Shown here one piece after another: positions 8,432 through 15,939 of a stretch of 64,000 nt of DNA (position 1 is the stretch's first letter; each line of letters opens with the position of its first letter). Under the pieces are notes generated by a model. The model had not been told where the DNA came from, made no database searches, and saw only the letters and a list, made by a program, of their open reading frames with translations. Source of the DNA: Weissella confusa (GTDB lineage: Bacteria; Bacillota; Bacilli; Lactobacillales; Lactobacillaceae); assembly GCA_041871065.1 (NCBI GenBank), contig CP168942.1:278501-342500 (forward strand), read 5' to 3'. The translations under genes were made by a program, and so were the position numbers.

Positions 8432-9211
8432 GTGGATAAGACCGCTATACTTTCATACTTACAGACACCAGAAACCATGTCGGTAGAGACGTTTACGACG
8501 ATTGATTCAACTAACACAGCCGCCAAACGATTGATTACAGCGGGAGACGTAATTGGTCCAATGGCGCTTGTGGCAGATGAACAGACGGCAGGTTATGGTC
8601 GTCATGGACGCCAATATTATTCACCACAAGCAACGGGTCTTTACCTAACGTTAATTTGGCCATGGGCTGATATGAAAACATTGGCACCCGGTAAGGTGAC
8701 GACGGGGATTGCAGTTGCAGCGGCCGAAGCACTTTCGCAAGAAATTGGGGTTGAGGTTGGCATCAAGTGGGTCAATGATCTGTACTACAACCAACGAAAA
8801 GTGGCCGGCATTCTAGTAGAAGCGGTGCCAAATACGACCGGCGATGATGGCTTTTTGGTCATCGGAATTGGACTCAACATTAATCCGGCTGACTATCCAG
8901 ATGAGATTGCACAGAAAGCTGGTGCACTGACTGATCAAATGGTAAACCGAAATCGGCTTGCGGCGACGTTATTAAATTATTTTGTTCGCTATTTTTCATT
9001 AGATGCGACGCAAGTCATGACGGCATACCGGCAACGGTCGTTGGTGATTGGTCAGCCAGTTGAAATGGCGGTCGGTAATCAAACGATTACCGGCATTGCT
9101 AAGGATGTGAGTGCGGATGGTGGTCTAGTGGTGGACGTTAATGGTCAACGTCAAACATTTTACTCAGGTGAAATCACGAAACTAACAATGACAGGATGGG
9201 TGATTTCATGA
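8432..9211 (+). CDS. birA: Biotin-[acetyl-CoA-carboxylase] ligase, monofunctional
   Basis: A 259-aa enzyme that makes biotinyl-AMP and attaches biotin to the carrier lysine of acetyl-CoA carboxylase and pyruvate carboxylase. Motifs are FTTIDSTNTAAKRL near residue 21, the biotin/ATP loop AGYGRHGRQYYSP near 54, GIKWVNDLY near 110 and IGIGLNIN near 147. The C-terminal domain includes QTFYSGEI. Unlike BirA of E. coli or B. subtilis it has no N-terminal winged helix, so it is not a repressor. It overlaps bioY by 4 bases (ATGA), which suggests one biotin-acquisition operon. Biotin synthesis genes are not seen, so biotin is probably imported. Confidence 0.93.
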   Translation: MDKTAILSYLQTPETMSVETFTTIDSTNTAAKRLITAGDVIGPMALVADEQTAGYGRHGRQYYSPQATGLYLTLIWPWADMKTLAPGKVTTGIAVAAAEALSQEIGVEVGIKWVNDLYYNQRKVAGILVEAVPNTTGDDGFLVIGIGLNINPADYPDEIAQKAGALTDQMVNRNRLAATLLNYFVRYFSLDATQVMTAYRQRSLVIGQPVEMAVGNQTITGIAKDVSADGGLVVDVNGQRQTFYSGEITKLTMTGWVIS

Positions 9212-9741
9212 AAACACGCCAACTCGTTTTGGCAGCAGTCTTTGCTGCAATTATTGCTATTTTGGCACCCTTATCAATTCCAACGGGCATTGTGCCTTTG
9301 ACGGTGCAAACTATTATTATTCCGTTGATTGCGTCAATTGCAGCAACCCGCGTTTCATTTTCGGCGGTTGCAGTGTATTTGCTTTTGGGGATGATTGGTA
9401 TGCCGGTTTACGCTGGCTGGACGTCAGGTGTTGGGATCGTTATTGGACCAACCGGTGGTTATTTAATTGGTATGTTGCTATTTCCATTGGTCATTGGCCT
9501 CGGTGCTAGTTTGGGTCGTTCATGGCCGGCGATGCTCCTTTGGAATTTGATTGCGGCCTTTCTACAACTTGGTTTCGGTACGTTGTGGTTAGCGTTTGTT
9601 GCTAAGATGTCAATTGAAACAGCGGTCGCAACTGGTTTGATTGCATTCGTTGTGCCAACAATCGTTAAGGTTGTGATTGTGGTCATCTTGATGGTGATTA
9701 TCGGGCGCGTGATGCGTTTGCCAATTGGTGGTAAAGAATAA
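9208..9741 (+). CDS. bioY: BioY biotin transporter substrate-binding (S) component
   Basis: A 177-aa membrane protein with six hydrophobic segments, the size of the BioY S component of ECF transporters. The family signature is recognisable in LGMIGMPVYAGWTSGVG and IGPTGGYLIGMLLFPL (about residues 55-90). The start at 9208 overlaps the birA stop (ATGA); an ATG 12 bases upstream would add MGDF and is less likely. It needs the shared EcfA1/A2/T energising module, which is not in this window. A strong terminator follows. Confidence 0.92.
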   Translation: MKTRQLVLAAVFAAIIAILAPLSIPTGIVPLTVQTIIIPLIASIAATRVSFSAVAVYLLLGMIGMPVYAGWTSGVGIVIGPTGGYLIGMLLFPLVIGLGASLGRSWPAMLLWNLIAAFLQLGFGTLWLAFVAKMSIETAVATGLIAFVVPTIVKVVIVVILMVIIGRVMRLPIGGKE

Positions 9742-9752
9742 GTATAATTTTG

Positions 9753-9786
9753 CCCTGAGCTTAAGCCAACTTAAGCTCAGGGTTTT
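9753..9786 (+). terminator. Intrinsic terminator after bioY
   Basis: A perfect 13-bp stem, CCCTGAGCTTAAG with CTTAAGCTCAGGG, encloses the loop CCAA and is followed by TTTT. It places an upstream candidate start of the next gene (9790) immediately after the terminator. Confidence 0.9.
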
Positions 9787-9828
9787 ATAATGAAGTCTAT
9801 TAAGAAAACAGAGAGACATTTTGGGATT

Positions 9829-10389
9829 ATGAAGCGCAAAGTATTTGTATTAACGGGTAACACTGGCACGGGTAAGACGACCGTTGCTAATTATTTGAAT
9901 GAGTTTTACGAGATGCCTAAGGTGATTACGCACACAACGCGACCACCACGTGATGGTGAAGTTGATCAAGTAGATTACTACTTTGAAAACGACGCCAGTT
10001 TTGGCGACAACCACTATCTCGAAAGTGTTGAATACTCACACTACCGTTACGGATCATCACACGAAGGCTTGGAACGTGCATGGGAAAAGAACCCATTTAT
10101 TACAATTGTGCTTGATACAGCTGGCGCAATTACTTATGCGCGCGAACTACCAGATGAAGCAGTTGTTATTTACTTAACGGTCAGTGAATCATCAGAATTA
10201 TTAACACGTTTGGAAAAGCGTGGTGATGATGTTGCAGCAGTTAAGGCACGCCTAGCTAGTGACGAATACCAGCGTGACACGCAATTACCAGCTGAATTAA
10301 CTAACGTTGCCAAAGTTGTTGTCAATGATGATTGGCAGACGACTAAGCAGGCAATTGATGACATTGTAAAAGAAGTTGTTCAAGGATAG
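9829..10389 (+). CDS. Guanylate-kinase-like P-loop kinase
   Basis: A 186-aa P-loop protein resembling guanylate kinase: Walker A TGNTGTGKTTVANYL at residues 7-21, TTRPPRDGE near 37 (the GMP-binding TRxxRxGE motif), a YRYGSSHEGLERA segment equivalent to the NYYGT region, ITIVLDTAGA near 101 and LEKRGDD near 130. The P-loop and the GMP-site segments differ from housekeeping Gmk, so this may be a paralogue of relaxed or different specificity. Start 9829 matches the family N-terminus; 9790 also opens the frame but abuts the terminator and lacks a ribosome-binding site. The ribosome-binding site of 9829 is weak, so the start is uncertain. Confidence 0.75.
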   Translation: MKRKVFVLTGNTGTGKTTVANYLNEFYEMPKVITHTTRPPRDGEVDQVDYYFENDASFGDNHYLESVEYSHYRYGSSHEGLERAWEKNPFITIVLDTAGAITYARELPDEAVVIYLTVSESSELLTRLEKRGDDVAAVKARLASDEYQRDTQLPAELTNVAKVVVNDDWQTTKQAIDDIVKEVVQG

Positions 10390-10413
10390 CTTTGACGATA
10401 TAAGGAGGAACTC

Positions 10414-10845
10414 ATGGCATATCGCACACCACCGTTTATCACACCGGTCGCTTTAGTTTCAATTATTTTGGCATTGAGCGCAGCAAACGCGATTGTTAAT
10501 GTCTCAACGAATACGTCTAACGGGGCGCCAAAACAAGCGTCTTCAGTTGTGTCAACGCCGGTATCGAGCGAGACACAAGAGAAACAAAGTAGCGTGTCAT
10601 CTGAGAAGTCATCAAGTGACACGTCAGAGAGTCGTGCGAAGGTTTCAACCTCTGAAGCAGTTGAAGAGTCAGCAGTTGTGAGTGAAGCTTCTTCTTCAAG
10701 CGAAGTGTCATCAAGCGAGGTTAGTTCATCACGTGGCGAAAGTAGCAGTGTGGCGTCATCGTCATCAGCGGTTAGTTCGAGTGCTGTTTCTTCAAGTTCA
10801 GCCACAACGGTACAAACGCCTGCGGATAATGGAGGCACAAACTAA
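10414..10845 (+). CDS. Small membrane-anchored serine-rich protein
   Basis: A 143-aa protein that I do not recognise. A single N-terminal hydrophobic segment (PVALVSIILALSAANAIVN, residues 10-28) is followed by about 110 residues composed mostly of Ser, Val, Glu, Thr and Ala with many SSS and SSE runs, probably disordered and outside the membrane. The segment could be an uncleaved signal anchor. AAGGAGG at 10402-10408 sets the start. The stop overlaps the next ATG (TAATG), so it is translationally coupled to the membrane protein downstream and both probably act together at the cell envelope. Confidence 0.7.
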   Translation: MAYRTPPFITPVALVSIILALSAANAIVNVSTNTSNGAPKQASSVVSTPVSSETQEKQSSVSSEKSSSDTSESRAKVSTSEAVEESAVVSEASSSSEVSSSEVSSSRGESSSVASSSSAVSSSAVSSSSATTVQTPADNGGTN

Positions 10846-11648
10846 TGTTGACCATTTTGGATTTATTGAATCATTATCTTGGCTTCTTTAATGTCAACAC
10901 AAAGTGGAAGGGTCAAGTGTATACAATCTTAGCGTCAGTGGGTAATTTCTACGTTTTGTACTTGGCAATTATGCACCTGAAGAACGCCGCTTATTTGCGT
11001 GGCTTGGGGCTATTGCTGGCCTTTATCGTGATTGCTTACTTTGCCTTTTTGAATGTTGTCTACTATTTTACGAAGAAAACGTTCAAATGGGATTTATCAC
11101 CCAAGGTTGAAAAGCTATTGGGTGGGAAACCAGCGGATGCGGATAAGACGCAACGTCCGGCAACGCCGTTTGTACCAGCGAATGGTTTGTATGGCCGCCA
11201 ACACGTTTTGCCAGCTAGTGCCGTGACTGATCCGGATATGCAGGCTGAGTTAACAAAGGTTGCTGAACAACTCCAATCAAACGGTCTGATGACCCAAGAT
11301 TATGGTGGCTTGTCAGAAGATGAGCAAATGGCCTACTTGGCGGCTGACCATGATGTCATTTATGCGAACCATCCTGGTACACCGCTACCTTACTTCCGTT
11401 TGGAAAAGGAGCGTGGTGGCCTGGCCATCTATGGTGGTTTGAACGAGATGTTGGCGCAACGATTAGCGCGTATCGAAACAGTTGGCCTACAGCCAGTAGC
11501 GTTGGCAATGGAATCATACGAGTTGTTTGTTGCTTCGGCGGTTATCTTAGGTGGCGAAGGAAAGGTGCGCGGCCGAGCTAACCTACAAACGCGCCACGAT
11601 GACTACCATTTAGCGGTCGAATTAGCCTATAAAGCAAAAGAATTGTGA
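10845..11648 (+). CDS. Conserved membrane protein of unknown function (possibly DUF6681 family)
   Basis: A 267-aa protein. The N-terminal 85 residues carry about two membrane helices (VYTILASVGNFYVLYLAIM; LGLLLAFIVIAYFAFLNVVYYF) and the rest is a soluble, cytoplasm-sized domain (TPFVPANGLYGRQHVLPASAV near residue 107; MESYELFVASAVILGGEGKVRGRA near 225). The layout resembles a lactobacillar family of unknown function that I believe is DUF6681; I cannot verify that name here. It is coupled to the serine-rich gene by a TAATG overlap and followed by a terminator. Confidence 0.7.
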   Translation: MLTILDLLNHYLGFFNVNTKWKGQVYTILASVGNFYVLYLAIMHLKNAAYLRGLGLLLAFIVIAYFAFLNVVYYFTKKTFKWDLSPKVEKLLGGKPADADKTQRPATPFVPANGLYGRQHVLPASAVTDPDMQAELTKVAEQLQSNGLMTQDYGGLSEDEQMAYLAADHDVIYANHPGTPLPYFRLEKERGGLAIYGGLNEMLAQRLARIETVGLQPVALAMESYELFVASAVILGGEGKVRGRANLQTRHDDYHLAVELAYKAKEL

Positions 11649-11726
11649 ACAAACACACTTGTTGTTAACAAAGCTGACAAAGAATTTGACACTATCGTAA
11701 CTTACAGACTATTATTACAGTAGCGA

Positions 11727-11757
11727 CCCGTCCCGAGTAATCGCGGCGGGTTTTTAT
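11727..11757 (+). terminator. Intrinsic terminator
   Basis: CCCGTCCCGA and TCGCGGCGGG form an imperfect GC-rich stem around GTAA, followed by TTTTTATTT. It separates the membrane-protein pair from the amino acid ABC operon. Confidence 0.75.
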
Positions 11758-11809
11758 TTATAGAGAGATAATTTAAATTGAGAGAATTATCAAATAGGAG
11801 GCAACCCAA

Positions 11810-12544
11810 ATGTCGATGATCGAATTTAAGGACGTCGAGAAGTACTATGGAGATTTCCATGCTTTGAAGGATATTAACCTTAAAGTTGAAGCTGGTGAGA
11901 CTGTTGTTTTGCTTGGTCCTTCAGGATCAGGTAAGTCAACTTTGATTCGTACCGTGAATGGTTTGGAACCAGTTCAAGAAGGACAATTGATTGTTAACGG
12001 TCAAGATTTGGCCAATCCCAAGACGGACATGAACCGTACGCGTAAGAACGTGGGGATGGTGTTCCAACACTTTAATTTGTACGCTAACAAGACAGTGCTA
12101 GAAAACATTATGTTGGCACCACGCTTGGTATTGAAGCGCGATGAAGCAGAAAACAAGCAAATTGCAATGGAATTGTTGGAGAAGGTTGGTTTGGCTGATA
12201 AGGCTGAGAAGATGCCTTCAACGTTGTCAGGTGGACAACAACAACGTATCGCGATTGCCCGTTCATTGGCAATGAAGCCAAAGGCCTTGTTGTTTGACGA
12301 ACCAACGTCAGCATTGGACCCAGAAATGGTTAACGATGTTTTGAAGATTATGCGCGAAATCGCTGCTGATTCAAGCATGACGATGTTGGTTGTGACGCAC
12401 GAAATGGGCTTTGCTAAGCAAGTGGCCGACCGTGTTATTTTCATGGCTGACGGTGAAATCTTGGAAGACTCTCCAACTGAAGAGTTCTTTGAGAACCCTA
12501 AGGAACCACGCGCTCGTCAATTCTTGTCACAAATCATCCACTAG
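11810..12544 (+). CDS. glnQ: Polar amino acid ABC transporter ATP-binding protein (GlnQ-type)
   Basis: A 244-aa ATPase of the PAAT family. Walker A is LGPSGSGKST near residue 35, the signature is LSGGQQQR near 139, and Walker B is ALLFDEPTSALDPE near 160, followed by the H-loop VVTHEMGF. TAGGAGG lies 7 bases before the ATG at 11810. It is the first gene of a four-gene operon (ATPase, binding protein, two permeases) with 13 bases or overlaps between genes. Glutamine, glutamate or aspartate are the usual substrates for this operon type; the exact one is not visible in the sequence. Confidence 0.93.
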   Translation: MSMIEFKDVEKYYGDFHALKDINLKVEAGETVVLLGPSGSGKSTLIRTVNGLEPVQEGQLIVNGQDLANPKTDMNRTRKNVGMVFQHFNLYANKTVLENIMLAPRLVLKRDEAENKQIAMELLEKVGLADKAEKMPSTLSGGQQQRIAIARSLAMKPKALLFDEPTSALDPEMVNDVLKIMREIAADSSMTMLVVTHEMGFAKQVADRVIFMADGEILEDSPTEEFFENPKEPRARQFLSQIIH

Positions 12545-12557
12545 GGAGGTGCGGAAT

Positions 12558-13406
12558 ATGAGTCGCAAGTTTACGCGCACATGGCGTACGGTACTTGCTA
12601 CCGCAGCCATCGCACTACTAGCTGGAAGTGTTGTGACAACGACGGTTCAAGCTAGCGATAAAAAGAATGAAACTTACAACCGCATTAAGAAGACCGATAA
12701 GATGGTCTGGGGTGTTAAGGGTGACACCAAGTTGATGGGGCTGATGAACATTAAGACGGGAAAGCTTGAAGGCTTCGACGTGGACATGGCCAAGGAAATC
12801 ACCAAGCGTGTGAACCCAAAGGCTAAGGCTGAGTTGACGCAAATCACTTCAGGTACCCGTATTCCAATGTTGTTGAACGGTAATATTGATGCCATCATTG
12901 CGACGATGTCAATTACGCCAGACCGTGCCAAGGTGGTTGATTTTTCAAAGCCATACTTTAACGCTGGTCAATCAATCTTGGTTAAGTCAGATAGTGGTAT
13001 CAAGAGTATCTACGATTTGAACAAGCCTGGTGCTCGTATCTTGGCGGTTGCCGGATCAACATCTGCTGTAACGGTTAAGAAGTTTGCACCAAAGGCCAAG
13101 GTTGTTGCCTTGTCAGACTATGCAACTGCTTTGACTGCCTTGAAGGCCGGTCAAGGGGATGCATTGACGACTGACAACGGTATCCTATATGGAATGGCCG
13201 CTGGTTCAAAGTCATTGCAAGTTGTCGGTGGTCCTTTCACGAAGGAACCATACGGTGTTGCCATGGACAAGAACAATCCTAAGTTGGTCAAGAAGGTCAA
13301 CAAGGCCATCGATGAAATTAAGGAAGATGGTACATACGCTAAGCTAGCCAAGAAGTGGTTCTCTGGCGTTGAAGGTATGAACTGGAAGGAGTTGGCTAAG
13401 GAATGA
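12558..13406 (+). CDS. Amino acid ABC transporter substrate-binding protein without lipobox
   Basis: A 282-aa family 3 extracellular solute-binding protein. The mature part has IKKTDKMVWGVKGD near residue 37, GKLEGFDVDMAKEITKR near 60, NIDAIIATMSITPDRAKVVDFSKPY near 108 (the classic amino-acid-binding segment) and a C-terminal AKKWF. The N-terminus (VLATAAIALLAGSVVTTTVQAS) is a signal peptide or anchor with no cysteine; the protein has none at all, so it cannot be a lipoprotein. Start 12558 has GGGAGG 8 bases upstream; the longer open frame from 12411 lies inside glnQ. It delivers an amino acid, probably Gln, Glu or Asp, to the two permeases downstream. Confidence 0.92.
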   Translation: MSRKFTRTWRTVLATAAIALLAGSVVTTTVQASDKKNETYNRIKKTDKMVWGVKGDTKLMGLMNIKTGKLEGFDVDMAKEITKRVNPKAKAELTQITSGTRIPMLLNGNIDAIIATMSITPDRAKVVDFSKPYFNAGQSILVKSDSGIKSIYDLNKPGARILAVAGSTSAVTVKKFAPKAKVVALSDYATALTALKAGQGDALTTDNGILYGMAAGSKSLQVVGGPFTKEPYGVAMDKNNPKLVKKVNKAIDEIKEDGTYAKLAKKWFSGVEGMNWKELAKE

Positions 13407-14047
13407 TTTCATTATTTCAATCACACGCTAGCGACTTCTTAAGTGGATTTGGCTGGACGATTGTGTCTTCAGTGCTCGCTTTGATTGGGTCATTGGTTTT
13501 GGGAACGATTTTCGCTTTGCTTGAAGTGGTTCCAAACAAGGTCGCAAACATCATCGGTCGTATCTATATTGAAGTCGTACGAAACATCCCATTGTTGGTT
13601 ATCACGATGTTCTTCTACGTCGTTATTGCAAACATCGTTAAGATTAGCGGTTTTGCAGCCGGAACGTTGGGACTAACACTATACACGTCAGCATTTATCG
13701 CTGAAACGGTTCGTGCCGGTATCAACGCTGTGCCAAAGGGACAACTTGAAGGTGCGATGTCTAACGGTTTGTCATGGTGGCAAGGTATGCGTTATGTGGT
13801 TTTGCCACAAGCCTTTAAGTTGGTTATCCCACCACTTGGAAACCAATTTATTAACTTGATCAAGAACTCATCAGTATTGGCCTTCGTTGCCGGTATGGAT
13901 TTGATGTATCAAGCGAACATGATTTCACAAGAAACGTTCGACACATTTGGCCCATTCATTATTGTTGGTATTTTCTACCTCATTTTGACGATGCCAATGA
14001 GTTACTACATGCGTTACTTGGAAGCCAAGTTGAGTAAGGAGGGATAA
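13403..14047 (+). CDS. Amino acid ABC transporter permease
   Basis: A 214-aa His/Glu/Gln/Arg-type inner membrane permease with about five helices. The EAA loop is recognisable as VPKGQLEGAMSNGLSWWQGMR near residues 110-130, and EVVRNIPLLVITMFF near 55 is the family's N-terminal signature. It overlaps the binding-protein stop by 4 bases (ATGA). It forms a heterodimer with the next permease. Confidence 0.92.
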   Translation: MISLFQSHASDFLSGFGWTIVSSVLALIGSLVLGTIFALLEVVPNKVANIIGRIYIEVVRNIPLLVITMFFYVVIANIVKISGFAAGTLGLTLYTSAFIAETVRAGINAVPKGQLEGAMSNGLSWWQGMRYVVLPQAFKLVIPPLGNQFINLIKNSSVLAFVAGMDLMYQANMISQETFDTFGPFIIVGIFYLILTMPMSYYMRYLEAKLSKEG

Positions 14048-14049
14048 TC

Positions 14050-14706
14050 ATGAGTGAATTTTTGTCAGCTTTCTCATGGATCAACATCCGCTTCTTGCTG
14101 ATGGGACTATGGGTAACAATTGAGGTAGCGGTTGTATCTGTTATTTTGAGTTTTATCATCGGTTCAGTCCTAGGTGTTATCCGTTACGTGAAGATTCCTT
14201 ATCTATCAAAGATTGTTGGTTTTATTATTGATTTGATTCGTAATTTGCCACTTTTGTTGATTATCTTCTTTACGTACTTTGCTTTGCCAAAGATTGGTAT
14301 TCGCTTGGGTGTTATGACGTCTACGATTTTTGCTTTGACGATTTTCGAGTCAGCAATGTTGGCCGAAGTTATTCGTTCAGGTATCGTAGCCGTACCAAAG
14401 GGGCAACTTGAAGGAGCACTTTCAAACGGATTGAGCTTCAAGCAAGCCTTGTGGTACATCATTTTGCCACAAGCCTACAAGAAGATGATCCCACCGATTG
14501 TGTCACAATTCGTGTCATTGATTAAGGACACGTCATTGGCAACGATTATCATGTTGCCTGAAGTGACATATCGTGCACAAATTATTTATGCACAAGAACC
14601 AAATGCGATTGTCGCAATGTTCTTTGCACTAGCTGTTTTGTACTTCGCTTTGAACTACGTCATCTCAAAGATTGGTCGTATTCTAGATCGTCGTATGGCA
14701 GCTTAA
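14050..14706 (+). CDS. Amino acid ABC transporter permease
   Basis: A 218-aa second permease of the same transporter. It has LIRNLPLLLIIFFTYFALP near residue 62 and the EAA loop VPKGQLEGALSNGLSFKQAL near 116, followed by ILPQAYKKMIPPIVSQF. It starts 2 bases after the previous stop, preceded by AAGGAGGG. It is parallel to but distinct from the first permease, so the transporter is probably a heterodimer. A terminator follows directly. Confidence 0.92.
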   Translation: MSEFLSAFSWINIRFLLMGLWVTIEVAVVSVILSFIIGSVLGVIRYVKIPYLSKIVGFIIDLIRNLPLLLIIFFTYFALPKIGIRLGVMTSTIFALTIFESAMLAEVIRSGIVAVPKGQLEGALSNGLSFKQALWYIILPQAYKKMIPPIVSQFVSLIKDTSLATIIMLPEVTYRAQIIYAQEPNAIVAMFFALAVLYFALNYVISKIGRILDRRMAA

Positions 14707-14710
14707 TCTT

Positions 14711-14745
14711 AAAAGCACTACCTTGTTGAAAGGTAGTGCTTTTTT
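14711..14745 (+). terminator. Intrinsic terminator of the amino acid ABC operon
   Basis: AAAAGCACTACCTT (14711-14724) pairs with AAGGTAGTGCTTTT (14729-14742) around GTTG, with a T-run. Confidence 0.9.
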
Positions 14746-14863
14746 GTATGCAAGTGGTGACCGAAATAATCATCACCAGGCTTGCAACCATTCCCTTATA
14801 AAGGAGTTTTGTGTTAACTACTTGTAAGTGTGCCAATAATAGTATGTGTGGCGGATGCCTCGG

Positions 14864-14936
14864 TTAAATAATTGTCATAAGCTTTCAACTCATGGTTGGC
14901 CGATTATTTTATGACACTTATTTAGCAACTTGCTAA
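14864..14936. promoter_or_regulatory. Long inverted repeat and palindrome upstream of the DyP gene
   Basis: Two 17-base arms (14864-14880 and 14909-14925) match as an inverted repeat at 15 of 17 positions around a 28-base loop. The right arm overlaps a perfect 15-base palindrome, TTAGCAACTTGCTAA (14922-14936), that ends 50 bases before the DyP start. No T-run follows the hairpin, so it is not an intrinsic terminator. An operator or mRNA leader structure is likely. Confidence 0.45.
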
Positions 14937-14985
14937 TTTGATAGAACTGAGACACCGCCCAATTATACTTTTGGGAGGGCTTATC

Positions 14986-15939
14986 ATGGCTGAAATGGAT
15001 TATACAAAGGCACAAGACGTTTGGAAGGACGTTGGTCAAAGCGTTGAATTTGTGGTGTTGGGATTGGACCGCACAAAGCCGTTGGCGGAACTACAAGATG
15101 CCATCACGGAATTTGCTGATCGTTCACAAGCGATTAACCGTTCAATGAATGTACGTGCAGCAGACGGAAATTTGAAGGTTGCTATCGGTTTTAGTTATAC
15201 TGCTTGGCAAACCTTGTTCCCAAACAAGCCAGTTCCAGCTGAACTAGAAGAGTTCAAGGGACTTAAGGGGGCTGAGTATAGCATGCCTGGGACAGAGGGA
15301 GATATTTTCATCCACGTGCGTGCGAATGATATGTCAATTGTGTATGAGGTTGTGCGTCAATATATGACCGTTTTGCATGATGTCACGACGGTTATTGATG
15401 AAACCAAGGGCTTCCGCAATTTTGAAGGGCGCGCCATTATCGGCTTTATTGATGGGACTGAGGTACCAAGTGCGGCTGACTCCGCTGAAGTTGCGGTTAT
15501 TGGTGACGAGGACCCTGAATTTGTGAACGGGTCATACGCGTTTGCACAAAAGTGGTTGCACGATATGGACTTCTGGGGACAATTAAAGACTGAAGTACAA
15601 GAGAAGGCAATTGGCCGGCACAAGTATGACGATCTTGAATTGGAAGACGACGAAAAGTTCCATAACGCACACAATGTGAGTGCCAAGGTCGAAATTGATG
15701 GTGAGGAACGTCAAATCGTTCGCATGAATGTGCCGTTCTCAGAGCCCGCCTTGAACAAGACAGGGACGTACTTTATCGGCTATTCACGTTACTGGTCAGT
15801 TACCAAGGCGATGTTGACGCAAATGGTTGAGATGTCTGATTATTTGCTGACGTTCTCACAACTCATGTCAGGACAATTATTCTTTGTGCCATCACGTGAG
15901 TTATTGGGTGACATTGCGGATGGTGAGTGGACAGAATGA
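14986..15939 (+). CDS. DyP-type haem peroxidase
   Basis: A 317-aa dye-decolorising peroxidase, the usual length for the bacterial cytoplasmic form. The family motif GxxDG is seen in GFIDGTEVPS near residues 150-160. The haem-side region NAHNVSAKV near 222 supplies the probable proximal His, and IVRMNVPFSEP near 241 the distal Arg. GGGAGGG precedes ATG 14986; the frame opens 48 bases earlier. It has no signal peptide. It overlaps the following MFS exporter by 4 bases, an unusual pairing that suggests joint regulation. No encapsulin gene is adjacent, although DyPs are known encapsulin cargo. Confidence 0.92.
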   Translation: MAEMDYTKAQDVWKDVGQSVEFVVLGLDRTKPLAELQDAITEFADRSQAINRSMNVRAADGNLKVAIGFSYTAWQTLFPNKPVPAELEEFKGLKGAEYSMPGTEGDIFIHVRANDMSIVYEVVRQYMTVLHDVTTVIDETKGFRNFEGRAIIGFIDGTEVPSAADSAEVAVIGDEDPEFVNGSYAFAQKWLHDMDFWGQLKTEVQEKAIGRHKYDDLELEDDEKFHNAHNVSAKVEIDGEERQIVRMNVPFSEPALNKTGTYFIGYSRYWSVTKAMLTQMVEMSDYLLTFSQLMSGQLFFVPSRELLGDIADGEWTE

